Assembly (NCBI RefSeq): GCF_000496575.1 | Contig: NZ_AYKT01000007.1 | Coordinates: forward strand, 210,076 to 274,075 | Direction: 5' to 3' | Length of the DNA: 64,000 nucleotides | From: Geobacillus thermodenitrificans subsp. thermodenitrificans DSM 465 | GTDB lineage: Bacteria > Bacillota > Bacilli > Bacillales > Anoxybacillaceae | Shown: in pieces, positions 34,215 through 42,314 of the stretch | Position numbering within the stretch: position 1 is the first letter of the stretch | How the letters are laid out: each line of letters begins with the position of its first letter | Made by a program: the position numbers and the translations under genes | Notes under the pieces: generated by a model | Databases searched by the model: none | What the model was told of the DNA's origin: nothing | The model's input: the letters and a program-made list of their open reading frames with translations, nothing else

Positions 34215-34546
34215 ACGATTCGCCGCACGCCTCTGCTAGCAACGATCAAGAGTCGGGCGGTTAGAGGGAGTTTCAAACCGCGAAATCTCTTGGTCTTGAG
34301 CTTTATCCTAAGCCGAGAGGCCCGCTACTTCCTAGCGTGAGCGCAGGGAGAAGTGTTCAATATCAGAGGAATGATGCCATCAACAACAAAGCGTAAAAAA
34401 TGTTTTTCTAATAGATAACCATTGATGTGTAGCGTTCTCTAAAGTCACTAGTATGCAGAAACCGCGGTGTTCACTGGCTTTTTCTGTGTCGATGAACGTT
34501 GGCACAGCAAGTGGCGCACGCGAAACAGCAGGGGGACGGATGAACA
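34215..34546 (+). mobile_element. Probable orphan IS200/IS605 right end with omega-RNA-like scaffold
   Basis: No intact gene is present. At about 34225-34262 the frame HASASNDQESGG then stop resembles, in my memory, the C-terminus of IS1341-type TnpB/OrfB proteins of this genus. It is followed by a run of stem-loops (CTCTTGG with CCGAGAG around 34286-34322; ACTTCC with GGGAGAAGT around 34326-34356) and ends at about GTTCAA (34356-34361). This layout fits the TnpB 3' end and omega RNA that form the right end of IS200/IS605 elements. The nuclease and left end are missing. Bases 34362-34546 carry nothing recognisable except the next ribosome binding site. Confidence 0.45.
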
Positions 34547-34924
34547 ATGGCGAACGAATCAAAGCAGAATGGCCGTTTCCAAGTAAAAAGAATTTATGAA
34601 CAATACGACGATTCCGATGGCACCCGCATTCTTGTTGACCGCCTTTGGCCGCGCGGGGTGGCGAAAAGCGCGGCGCGCCTCGACGGTTGGCTGAAGGAGA
34701 TCGCCCCGAGTCCCGAGTTGCGGCAATGGTTCGGCCATCGGCCGGAGCGGTTTGCCGAGTTTGCCAGAAAGTACGAGTGGGAGTTGTCCACCGATGAAAC
34801 GAAGCGGGCGCTTGTGGGCGAGCTGCTTTCGCTTTCCGGGACGGTGACGTTGCTTTACGCGGCCAAAGATGAGCGACATAATCATGCCGTTGTTCTTTGC
34901 GAGTTTTTGCGCCGAATGGGCTGA
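34547..34924 (+). CDS. DUF488-family protein (YeaO-like)
   Basis: A 125-residue cytosolic protein of the DUF488 family. The core RILVDRLWPRGVAKSAARLD, KEIAPSPELRQWFGHRPERF and the C-terminal TLLYAAKDERHNHAVVL are typical of the YeaO branch. No biochemical role is established to my knowledge. AGGGGGA lies somewhat far (about 12 bases) from the ATG. The gene is followed after 30 bases by a macro-domain gene, with no terminator between, so the two are probably cotranscribed. Confidence 0.8.
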   Translation: MANESKQNGRFQVKRIYEQYDDSDGTRILVDRLWPRGVAKSAARLDGWLKEIAPSPELRQWFGHRPERFAEFARKYEWELSTDETKRALVGELLSLSGTVTLLYAAKDERHNHAVVLCEFLRRMG

Positions 34925-34954
34925 GAACGAGCGAACGACGAGGAGGGATAAGCG

Positions 34955-35431
34955 ATGATTCGCGCGATCGTCGGTGATTTGACGAAGGTGGAAGGGGTCG
35001 AGTACATTTGCAATGCCGCTAACGGCATTGGACCGATGGGCGGCGGAGTGGCGGCGGCGATCCGTCGGGCAGGCGGCCGCGCCATTGAAGAGGAAGCAAT
35101 CCGCATCTGCCAAGCGCAAGATCCACAACCAGGGGATTTGTATGTGACTGGAGCAGGGACGTTGCCGTTTCGTGGTGTCATTCATCTCGTGACGATGAAG
35201 CAGCCCGCAGGGCAGACATCGTATGCGATCGTCCGCCAATGCCTTGAGCGGCTGATCACATATTGTCGGGAGCACGGGATTAAGCACGTGGCGCTTCCAG
35301 CTTTAGGAACAGGAGTTGGTGGGCTGGATAAAGGGAAAGTGGCAAAGCTGTTTCGTGAGGTGCTTGAGCCTGTGATGGATGTGGAGTTTGTCGTGGTCGA
35401 TATCGATGAGTCGTTTATCCAGCAGGTTTAG
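34955..35431 (+). CDS. Macro-domain protein
   Basis: A 158-residue macro domain that binds ADP-ribose or related nucleotides. Key features are VGDLTKVEGVEYICNAANGI, followed by GPMGGGVAAAIRRAGG (the ligand loop with conserved Asn and Gly residues) and LPALGTGVGGLDKGKV near the C-terminus. A strong GAGGAGGGATAAGCG precedes the ATG. It may remove ADP-ribose from proteins, nucleic acids or phosphate esters. The pairing with DUF488 suggests a shared, unknown substrate. A terminator follows. Confidence 0.85.
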   Translation: MIRAIVGDLTKVEGVEYICNAANGIGPMGGGVAAAIRRAGGRAIEEEAIRICQAQDPQPGDLYVTGAGTLPFRGVIHLVTMKQPAGQTSYAIVRQCLERLITYCREHGIKHVALPALGTGVGGLDKGKVAKLFREVLEPVMDVEFVVVDIDESFIQQV

Positions 35432-35445
35432 TTAAACAAATAAGG

Positions 35446-35488
35446 AAGAAAAAGGGCCTTGACAACGCTCGGCCCTTCTTTTTTTTGG
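35446..35488 (+). terminator. Terminator of the DUF488-macro unit
   Basis: AAAGGGCC and GGCCCTTC pair around a 12-base loop, followed by eight T residues. Confidence 0.8.
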
Positions 35489-35666
35489 CAAAGAATAACA
35501 CGTTTCGTGATTCACCATATCATATTATAATATAAAACACAAAAAAGTTTCTTTCACTTCCTGATCCGGCTAACGGGAGGTGGCATCGTCGTTGGTGTCC
35601 GAGTGATGAAGCCGGTGTGAAAAGGAAGTTTGGCGTTTCCTGTTCGAACCGCGACCAGGAAAAACG

Positions 35667-35696
35667 GCCAAAAATGCCGTCTATGGCGTTTTTGGC
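35667..35696. promoter_or_regulatory. Inverted repeat before the second DUF1861 gene
   Basis: GCCAAAAATGCC and GGCGTTTTTGGC pair over 11 of 12 bases with a 6-base loop. It ends about 20 bases before the start codon and just before the GGAGGGATG ribosome binding site. It could be an operator or an RNA hairpin affecting translation. The region between 35489 and this site is AT-rich and holds a TATAAT near 35530. Confidence 0.4.
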
Positions 35697-35716
35697 ATCG
35701 TCCGGAGGGATGAATC

Positions 35717-36688
35717 ATGTTATTTCAATTCCCAACTTTAAAGACATGTGAAATGCTAGTTGACGAGTTTCGTCTGGCTCCGCAGCCGTTTGAACCGAAA
35801 AAATTGCGCTTTGCGGGTGTCGGGGACCGGGACGTTTATAATATTTCCGCGCCGTTTGAAGATGACGGTGAGTTTGTCATTGCTGGGCGCGTTGAGTCGC
35901 GCGACAGTGAGCAATCGGAAGTGTACTTTTTCGTTGAGCGCGAGGGCGTCTGGGTTCCGCGCGAAGGAGCGCCAGTGTTTGCTTTGCAAGATCCGTTTGT
36001 AGCGCGCATTCACGGGCAACTTGTGTTTGGTGGGGTGGAAACGTTTCCACATCCGGCGTTTGATGGCGCGCTCAGCTGGCGGACAGTCTTTTACCGTGGC
36101 GCAAACATCCGTGGGTTGAAAAAATTTGCGGAAGGGCCGGATGGGATGAAAGATATCCGCCTTGTCGAACTGAAAGACGGCTCGATCGGCGTCTTTACTC
36201 GCCCGCAAGGAGAAAAGGGCGGCCGAGGGAAAATTGGTTTTACTCGCATTTTTTCGCTCGATGACTTGACGCCGGATGTGATTGAAGCAGCTCCGCTTCT
36301 TGACGCCCAATTCACTGATGAGGAATGGGGCGGCGTGAATGAGGCGCATTTGTTGGCGAACGGGCTTGTCGGTGCGCTCGGCCATATCGCCTGCTTTGAC
36401 GAGCATGGCAACCGTCATTACTACCCGATGGTGTTCGTCTTAAATCCAGAGACGATGGAGCGCTCTGAACTGGAATTGCTTGCGCTTCGCTCTCACTTTT
36501 TAGACGGGCCGGCGAAACGGCCGGATTTAGCGAACGTTGTCTTTAGTGGCGGACTCATCCGCAAAGGGGACGGGACGGCTGAGCTGTACGCTGGTGTGAG
36601 CGATGCCGAGGCGCAAAAAATTTCGCTGATCGACCCGTTTGTGAAGTATGAATCGCAAGAACTTGATCGAATGTATGTTTCTGTCTAA
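35717..36688 (+). CDS. DUF1861-family protein, copy 2
   Basis: A 323-residue paralogue of the protein at 29692, with nearly the same blocks (FAGVGDRDVYNISAPFEDDG, GPDGMKDIRLVELKDGS, FTDEEWGGVNEAHLLANG, SHFLDGPAKRPDLANVVFSG). Residue identity is roughly three quarters by eye. It stands alone, with its own leader and a terminator behind, so it is regulated apart from the ABC operon. GGAGGG precedes the ATG. Cytosolic. Whether the two copies act on different sugars is unknown. Confidence 0.8.
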   Translation: MLFQFPTLKTCEMLVDEFRLAPQPFEPKKLRFAGVGDRDVYNISAPFEDDGEFVIAGRVESRDSEQSEVYFFVEREGVWVPREGAPVFALQDPFVARIHGQLVFGGVETFPHPAFDGALSWRTVFYRGANIRGLKKFAEGPDGMKDIRLVELKDGSIGVFTRPQGEKGGRGKIGFTRIFSLDDLTPDVIEAAPLLDAQFTDEEWGGVNEAHLLANGLVGALGHIACFDEHGNRHYYPMVFVLNPETMERSELELLALRSHFLDGPAKRPDLANVVFSGGLIRKGDGTAELYAGVSDAEAQKISLIDPFVKYESQELDRMYVSV

Positions 36689-36699
36689 ACGGAAGATGA

Positions 36700-36764
36700 A
36701 GAAAAAGGATCGGCATTGATGGACAGACCCTCATGGGGGGTGTTCCCGGCCGATCCTTTTTCTA
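36700..36764. terminator. Bidirectional terminator between convergent genes
   Basis: GAAAAAGGATCGGC (36701-36714) and GCCGATCCTTTTTC (36749-36762) form a long stem. It carries a T run on one side and the matching A run on the other, so it can serve both strands. Confidence 0.8.
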
Positions 36765-37202
36765 TATTGTCCGGCGGATTTCTTCTTCGATTTGTTGAAT
36801 CACATCACCGACGTTCGCATGAATTACGCTGCCGGGAAAGCGGAGCACTTTCCAGCCTTTGCGCCGTAAATAGGCGTCTTTTTTCTGATCGTGCCGCTTT
36901 TGTTCCGGCGTCGAATGGTACGCCCTGCCGTCGCACTCGATGGCGATTTTGTATTGCGGCAACGCTAAATCAATCCGGTAGCGTGCCGGTGGAACGACGT
37001 ACTGCGCCTTCACGTTATAACCGCTCCACGTTAGCGCCTCATACAATTTTCGCTCGATGGGACTTTCGCATTTAGCATATTCCCAATCAAACGACAGCGA
37101 CTGAGATGGATGGCGTTTCTCCCAGATTTCGTGCCGGACAAACAAGACAACAGCCGCTGCAATCAATCCGAAGAAAACGAGATATTCGACCATGACCATC
37201 AC
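36762..37202 (-). CDS. Membrane-anchored DUF559/Vsr-like nuclease-fold protein
   Basis: A 146-residue protein. One N-terminal helix (about 5-22; YLVFFGLIAAAVVLFV) anchors it in the membrane. The rest matches the DUF559/very-short-patch-repair-like PD-(D/E)XK fold. SPIERKLYEAL gives the first acidic residue, YRIDLALPQYKIAIECDGRA the Asp and Glu-x-Asp core, and KRHDQKKDAYLRRKGWKVLR the typical tail. Such domains usually cut or bind DNA, but a membrane tether on one is unusual. Possible roles include handling incoming DNA, which is speculation. No partner gene adjoins it. Confidence 0.7.
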   Translation of the reverse strand: MMVMVEYLVFFGLIAAAVVLFVRHEIWEKRHPSQSLSFDWEYAKCESPIERKLYEALTWSGYNVKAQYVVPPARYRIDLALPQYKIAIECDGRAYHSTPEQKRHDQKKDAYLRRKGWKVLRFPGSVIHANVGDVIQQIEEEIRRTI

Positions 37203-37389
37203 CTAATCATAGGATAGACACGTTTGGGCGAAGGTAACCGTAGCGAGAAGTTCATGACATAGGCATTTTTTTATGGGCATCTATTTGTAATTCGTCCAAT
37301 GATCGGAATATAGTAGAATGGGAATGACCTAAACGGGCGTGATCCATTCGGCAACCATTACGACGGCTCAACGAGGTGAAATACATCCG

Positions 37390-39333
37390 ATGAACGAACG
37401 CCAGAAAGAAATTTTACGGATCTTATTATCGGATTCGGACCAATATGTTTCTACCCAGCACCTGGCTGAGGTGATTGGCTGCTCGGAAAAAACCGTTCGG
37501 AATGACTTAAAGGTGATTGAGTCTGATCTGTTGCAGCATACGGATGCGTATTTAGAAAAAAAACCTGGGACTGGGGTCGCCTTGCACATTCATGAGGGGG
37601 AGCGGGAAAAATTATACCAACAGCTGTATAGGACAACTCACTCGATCGATAGCCAGGAAGAGCGTTTAATGGAAATGGCTTATGAGCTGTTGCTCGGAAC
37701 GAGTCATGTCACTTTGCAATCGTTGGCCAATCGATACTACATGCCTAAGAGCGTGCTAAAAAAAGAGCTGCATCAACTGGAGCAATGGCTCGAAAAGTAC
37801 GGGTTGCGGCTCGTGTTAAGGAAGAAATTGGGGCTGATCATCGATGGAAGTGAACGGAATAAACGGGCTGCTGCCGCCAATCTTTGCGAACTTGCCGGTT
37901 CCTTCACCAATCGCTCTTTTGTGAAAAAGCAATTTCCTGCCCATGAAGTATCGGTGATTGAAAACGTGCTCAGCGAGATCGAAGTGCCGCACCATATGAC
38001 GTGGACAGATGAAACGAGGGAAAGCCTGTTAGTTCATACGTTGATTGCCTTGAAACGAATCAAAATGAACGAGCCGATTGGTCCCGTATCGAACAAGGAC
38101 GGGATTCAAAAAACAGATGAGTATGCATGGATGGTGGCGTTTGTAAAACGATTGGAGCCTTATTTTGCTCTTCGTTTTCCAGAAGAGGAAATTACCTTTT
38201 TAACGATCCACTTGTTAAGTGCTAAATTGCGGTACTCGCCGTCCAAAGAAGCAGGAATATTGTTCGAGAATGATCAGTCTATCCATTTCGTTGTCCAGTC
38301 TTTGATTGATTGCATGTCCCGTTTAACAGGAATTGAGTTTGGATGTGATAACGAACTGAAAGAGGGACTATTTCTCCATTCAGCGGCGGCTTTCCACCGT
38401 TTGATTCACGGGTTGCCGATTTCGAACCCGATGGTCAGTGAGATTAAAAAAGCGTACCCTTATATGTTTGATCGAGTGATCGCCGCGGTGACTGAGCTGA
38501 ACCCCCAGTTTCCGTACAAGATTCCTGAAGAAGAGGCTGCTTATCTTGTTTTACACTTCCAAGCTTCTTATGAACGATTGAAAAAAGTCAATGCACAACA
38601 TCAACATGTCCTAATCGTTTGCCAACTTGGGATTGGCATGTCGCAGCTGATTCAAACGAAATTGGAGCGCCATTTTCGCGATTTGCATATTGTTGGGAGT
38701 GTTCGGAAAGAGGAAGTAGATCGTTATGTGCAGCAGCAGCGTATTGATCTTATTATATCTACGGCGCCTTTAACAACCAGTGGTGTGCCGGTCATCGTCG
38801 TTTCTCCTCTCTTGCCGAAAAGTGACCTTAAGAAGATTGAACGTTTTTTGAAATACCGCTACGATCAAGACCCCAAGATGGATCAACTAGCGCTTTTTTC
38901 GTTTTTACAGTCAGGGGTTATCGTGCTTCAGTTAGAAAAGGAGCACCGATATGAGGTGATTGAGGAATTGGCAAGCGCCCTGCATCAATTCGGTTACGTA
39001 GAGGAGCGGTATATTCATAGCGCGATTATTCGAGAAAAAACAGCAGCTACTACCATCGGTTCGGGTATGGCCATTCCGCATGGCGACCCACGGTTTATTC
39101 GGCAATCAGCCATCGCTGTTGCCACGCTAAAACAACCGATCGATTGGGGAGGAGAGAGCGTCCAGCTCGTCTTTCTGCTCGCTGTAAAAGAAAAACGTGA
39201 GTGGACGAAACAGTTGTTTCGGGAATTATCATGGTTGAGTGAGCATCCGGACATGGTGCAAAAATTAGTGAAAGAGACAACCCGTGAGCAATGGCTCAAG
39301 GTGCTTCATTCGTGTTTGAAAGCCATGGACTGA
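37390..39333 (+). CDS. PRD transcriptional activator (MtlR/LicR-like) of the fructose-type PTS
   Basis: A 647-residue regulator. The N-terminal HTH (MNERQKEILRILLSDSDQYV) leads to a second winged helix, two PTS regulation domains (about 180-400), an EIIB-like domain with its Cys in VLIVCQLGIGMSQ (about 405), and an EIIA-like domain with its His in SGMAIPHGDPRF (about 560). The ATG at 37390 follows GAGGTGA. A GTG at 37339 would add 17 residues with no homology. It lies just upstream of the IIBC gene on the same strand and probably activates it in response to PTS phosphorylation. Confidence 0.9.
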   Translation: MNERQKEILRILLSDSDQYVSTQHLAEVIGCSEKTVRNDLKVIESDLLQHTDAYLEKKPGTGVALHIHEGEREKLYQQLYRTTHSIDSQEERLMEMAYELLLGTSHVTLQSLANRYYMPKSVLKKELHQLEQWLEKYGLRLVLRKKLGLIIDGSERNKRAAAANLCELAGSFTNRSFVKKQFPAHEVSVIENVLSEIEVPHHMTWTDETRESLLVHTLIALKRIKMNEPIGPVSNKDGIQKTDEYAWMVAFVKRLEPYFALRFPEEEITFLTIHLLSAKLRYSPSKEAGILFENDQSIHFVVQSLIDCMSRLTGIEFGCDNELKEGLFLHSAAAFHRLIHGLPISNPMVSEIKKAYPYMFDRVIAAVTELNPQFPYKIPEEEAAYLVLHFQASYERLKKVNAQHQHVLIVCQLGIGMSQLIQTKLERHFRDLHIVGSVRKEEVDRYVQQQRIDLIISTAPLTTSGVPVIVVSPLLPKSDLKKIERFLKYRYDQDPKMDQLALFSFLQSGVIVLQLEKEHRYEVIEELASALHQFGYVEERYIHSAIIREKTAATTIGSGMAIPHGDPRFIRQSAIAVATLKQPIDWGGESVQLVFLLAVKEKREWTKQLFRELSWLSEHPDMVQKLVKETTREQWLKVLHSCLKAMD

Positions 39334-39381
39334 GCGAACAGAGGGTACCTAGTGAAGTCGTTATTTTGACAAAAAACAACG

Positions 39382-39404
39382 TTTTACCGCATATTTCGGT
39401 AAAA
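39382..39404. promoter_or_regulatory. Operator-like palindrome upstream of IIBC
   Basis: TTTTACCG and CGGTAAAA (39382-39389 and 39397-39404) form a perfect inverted repeat with a 7-base centre. It lies about 30 bases before a TATAGT -10 element (39435-39440), a place fit for an activator. The PRD activator just upstream is the obvious candidate to bind it. Confidence 0.55.
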
Positions 39405-39445
39405 ATTTGACCTTTTTACAAGCGAATTTCCTTGTATAGTAAAGA

Positions 39446-39459
39446 TGAAAACGGTTACC
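39446..39459 (+). promoter_or_regulatory. cre (CcpA) site before the IIBC gene
   Basis: TGAAAACGGTTACC fits the cre consensus except for the last base, and lies directly after the -10 element. It suggests catabolite repression of the fructose-type PTS. Confidence 0.6.
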
Positions 39460-39482
39460 AAACCGGAGAAGGGGGAATTCGC

Positions 39483-40874
39483 ATGAAGTTGTTAGCCATC
39501 ACTTCGTGCCCAAATGGCATTGCTCATACGTATATGGCCGCGGAAAACTTGCAAAAGGCGGCGCAGAAACTTGGGGTCGAAATGAAAGTAGAGACACAAG
39601 GCTCCATCGGTGTGGAAAATGAGCTGACGGAGCAAGAGATTCGTGAGGCGGACGGCATTATTATCGCCGCTGATAAGACGGTGGACAAGTCCCGTTTTGT
39701 CGGAAAAAGATTGATCGAAGTCGGTGTTCAAGAAGGAATCCGCCATCCGGAAAAATTAATCCAGCAGTTTATAGACGGAACTGTACCGGTATACAAGTCC
39801 AATCTGAAATCAGTCGAAGAGTATAAGAAAGAAATGAAGTCGAAGCAAAACCCTATTTATCGTCATTTAATGAATGGAGTCTCGTACATGATTCCGTTTG
39901 TCGTGGTCGGCGGATTGCTGATTGCTTTGTCGTTAGCCATTGGCGGTGATCCGACAGGCGAAGGCTTGCAAGTGAAAAGTGAATTTTGGAATGCGGTATT
40001 AAGTGTCGGTAGTGTTGGATTTACGTTCATGGTTCCGATTTTAGCGGGATTCATCGCGATGAGTATCGCGGACCGTCCGGGATTGGCGCCTGGAATGATT
40101 GGCGGTTATATCGCCGCTAACGGCAGTTTTTATCATAGTGAGGCAGGGGCCGGATTTTTAGGTGGAATTGTTGCTGGATTTATTGCTGGATATGTAGCGA
40201 AATGGTTGAAATCGTGGAATGTACCGAAAATGATTCAACCGATTATGCCCATTTTAGTGATCCCGATTTTGTCAACATTTGTGGTCGCAGCGCTGTTTAT
40301 CTATGTGATTGGCCAACCGATCTCAAGCATGATGAGTGGGCTTACTCACCTGTTAAATAATATGCAAGGGACAAGCAGCATCGCTTTGGCGCTGATTTTA
40401 GGCGCGATGATCGCCTTTGATATGGGTGGCCCGGTGAATAAGGTCGCTTTCCTTTTTGGCGCGACGATGATTGGGGAAGGCAACGTCTATATTATGGGAG
40501 CCATTGCAGCCGCCATTTGTATTCCGCCTCTGGGCATGGGAGTGGCGACGCTATTAAACAAGAAAAAATATGAGAAAGAAGAGCAAGAAGCAGGGAAAGC
40601 GGCCTTGGCGATGGGGCTTGTCGGTATCACCGAAGGAGCGATTCCGTTTGCGGCGAAAGATCCGCTGCGGGTAATCCCGTCCATTATGGTTGGTTCGATG
40701 GTTGGAGCGGCCATTGCTATGGTAAGTAAGGTCGGTGATCATGTGCCGCATGGAGGTCCTGTTGTGGCTGTATTAGGAGCGGTGGACAACTGGATCATGT
40801 TTTTCATGGCTATTGTTATCGGTGTGATGGTCACTGCCTTGATGGTGAACATGTTGAAAAAAGATGTTCAGTAG
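39483..40874 (+). CDS. PTS fructose-family IIBC permease
   Basis: A 463-residue permease. The N-terminal IIB domain (about 1-105) has the active cysteine in AITSCPNGIAHTYMAAE (Cys9). The IIC domain follows with about nine helices, including AFDMGGPVNKVAFLFG and GITEGAIPFAAKDP. It belongs to the fructose/mannose-glycerate group, but the sugar is not clear. The ATG at 39483 follows AGGGGG. An earlier in-frame ATG at 39432 lies inside the promoter region. The IIA partner is encoded 40 bases downstream. Confidence 0.88.
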   Translation: MKLLAITSCPNGIAHTYMAAENLQKAAQKLGVEMKVETQGSIGVENELTEQEIREADGIIIAADKTVDKSRFVGKRLIEVGVQEGIRHPEKLIQQFIDGTVPVYKSNLKSVEEYKKEMKSKQNPIYRHLMNGVSYMIPFVVVGGLLIALSLAIGGDPTGEGLQVKSEFWNAVLSVGSVGFTFMVPILAGFIAMSIADRPGLAPGMIGGYIAANGSFYHSEAGAGFLGGIVAGFIAGYVAKWLKSWNVPKMIQPIMPILVIPILSTFVVAALFIYVIGQPISSMMSGLTHLLNNMQGTSSIALALILGAMIAFDMGGPVNKVAFLFGATMIGEGNVYIMGAIAAAICIPPLGMGVATLLNKKKYEKEEQEAGKAALAMGLVGITEGAIPFAAKDPLRVIPSIMVGSMVGAAIAMVSKVGDHVPHGGPVVAVLGAVDNWIMFFMAIVIGVMVTALMVNMLKKDVQ

Positions 40875-40914
40875 CGATAGACAAGTAGCGCAGAAGGAAA
40901 GGGGATTGGTTACG

Positions 40915-41370
40915 ATGACGTTATCCGATTTAACAAGTCTTGAGCTGATTGACATTGAGCTACAAGGAAGCACAAAAGAGCAAGTGATTGATGAGCTAAT
41001 CGGAAAGTTAGATCGAGCAGGGGTAATTGAATCCGCTCGGAAATTCAAAAAAGCGATCATCAAACGGGAAAAAGAAAGTTCGACGGCGATCGGTTTTTCC
41101 ATTGCGATTCCGCATGGCAAATCAAAAGCGGTGATCAAGCCAGCTGTTGCTTTCGGGTTGCAGAAAAATGGCGTGGACTGGGACAGTTTGGACGGCACAC
41201 CGGCTAAACTCATCTTTATGATCGCTGTTCCGGAAGAAAGCGCGGGCAATGAGCATCTTAAAATTTTGCAAATGCTGGCGCGCAAGCTGATGGACGAAAC
41301 GTTCCGGGAGCAGCTGTTGGCTGTGCAAACGAAAGAAGAGGCCTACAACCTGCTGCAAACGATCGGTTAA
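40915..41370 (+). CDS. PTS fructose-family IIA component
   Basis: A 151-residue PTS_EIIA_2 protein. The active histidine lies in SIAIPHGKSKAV. It takes phosphate from HPr for the IIBC permease encoded just upstream. The start at 40915 follows AAAGGGGAT; an ATG at 40864 lies inside the previous gene. With the activator and IIBC it completes a three-gene unit. No sugar-processing enzyme such as 1-phosphofructokinase or a mannosidase is adjacent, so the substrate cannot be deduced. Confidence 0.9.
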   Translation: MTLSDLTSLELIDIELQGSTKEQVIDELIGKLDRAGVIESARKFKKAIIKREKESSTAIGFSIAIPHGKSKAVIKPAVAFGLQKNGVDWDSLDGTPAKLIFMIAVPEESAGNEHLKILQMLARKLMDETFREQLLAVQTKEEAYNLLQTIG

Positions 41371-41373
41371 GCG

Positions 41374-41452
41374 TAAAAGCCCCCCATTGCCCCTTTTGTC
41401 AACACCTTGGTATCACTAAACAAAAAGGGGAAATGGAGCGGGCTTTTTTGTC
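41374..41452 (+). terminator. Terminator of the fructose-type PTS operon
   Basis: AAAAGCCC pairs with GGGCTTTTTT, enclosing a second stem of CCCCTTTTGT with ACAAAAAGGGG. A long, stable structure with a T tail. Confidence 0.75.
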
Positions 41453-41545
41453 TTTGCGGCTTATTTCCGGTGTTGTCGTACGAGCACGATTAAGGGGAGT
41501 GAACATAGCGATGACGGTCTTGAATCGACCGAAGGGACTGTTTCT

Positions 41546-41677
41546 ATGACGCTGCAAAACCATCGAATCGTACGATCTTTACATAAAATTCAATTCGTTT
41601 GCGTTGCCAACGAGTCGTGGATCATCCATCCGATGAAACAAGACGTGATCGTCTATGCGCTTAATGAGGAACGATGA
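41546..41677 (+). pseudogene. Possible Uma2-family (DUF820) remnant
   Basis: A 43-codon frame reads MTLQNHRIVRSLHKIQFVCV then ANESWIIHPMKQDVIVYALN. The ESWIIHP then VIVYAL pattern resembles the C-terminal EYWIVDP-x-VxVYxL strand pair of Uma2-type nuclease-fold proteins. No upstream domain is present. If correct, it is a small leftover of a gene of this family. Confidence 0.35.
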
Positions 41678-41768
41678 CAACCACAGCTCGATGTCTAGAC
41701 GAAAATTCACATCGTTCGTTCCGCTGCTCGAAGGCAAAAAACAGCGTGGGAATACGTGATATGATCCC

Positions 41769-41898
41769 CTGATAGTAGACAGAAAAAAGAAAGCACATGA
41801 ATCTGTCTACTATAGAGGGGGATTTTTCTATGAGGAAAACACGAAAAACCTTTGATGTAAAGTTGAAAAGCTGTGGATATATATTTGATGAACAATGA
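41769..41898 (+). mobile_element. IS3-family end with truncated OrfA
   Basis: A terminal hairpin (TAGTAGACAGA at 41773-41783 and TCTGTCTACTA at 41802-41812) is followed by ATG at 41830. It starts MRKTRKTFDVKLKSCGYIFD and stops after 22 codons. The N-terminus fits IS3/IS150-type OrfA proteins. Only the left end and first codons remain. Confidence 0.55.
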
Positions 41899-42165
41899 AG
41901 GAGAGGGGAAAGCTCGAAAATCCACCGATCCCGCTTGTCGTTCCTCTTGTCACATCCATTTCCCATAACTGATTCGAGCCGGTAATCATGCGATTTCGAT
42001 CGAGTTTCTTCGGATATACAATCCGTTTCTCTCGCTGCGGACGTAGTAAGCCCATCGCTTGCTTCTTTCAATACTTGTAGCTGAATTTCCTTCGAATGTT
42101 TTCTTCGTTTCATGTACATCAAAAGCCCCCCTTCATTTGGTCACTTCGATGATAAAAACACCTCA
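41895..42165 (-). mobile_element. Second IS3-family remnant, OrfA start fused to an OrfB fragment
   Basis: The minus strand has MKRRKHSKEIQLQVLKEASD from 42113, the usual start of IS3-type OrfA. In another frame MGLLRPQREKRIVYPKKLDR then NRMITGSNQLWEMDVT follows, the N-terminal part of OrfB before the DDE core. The middle of the element and the catalytic core are deleted. It abuts the plus-strand IS3 remnant, so the site has taken at least two insertions. Confidence 0.65.
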
Positions 42166-42314
42166 TCGAGTGTCCAAATTCATTAGGGGGTTAATGAGGA
42201 CTCAGGCTGCTTACATGTGCTTTTTTATTCGTATCTACTTGACAGGAGGGGCACTTCAAAGTGGCCCACGTTTTGTTTTCCCGTCTCACGTTTGTCATAC
42301 TGCGTTATCGATTT

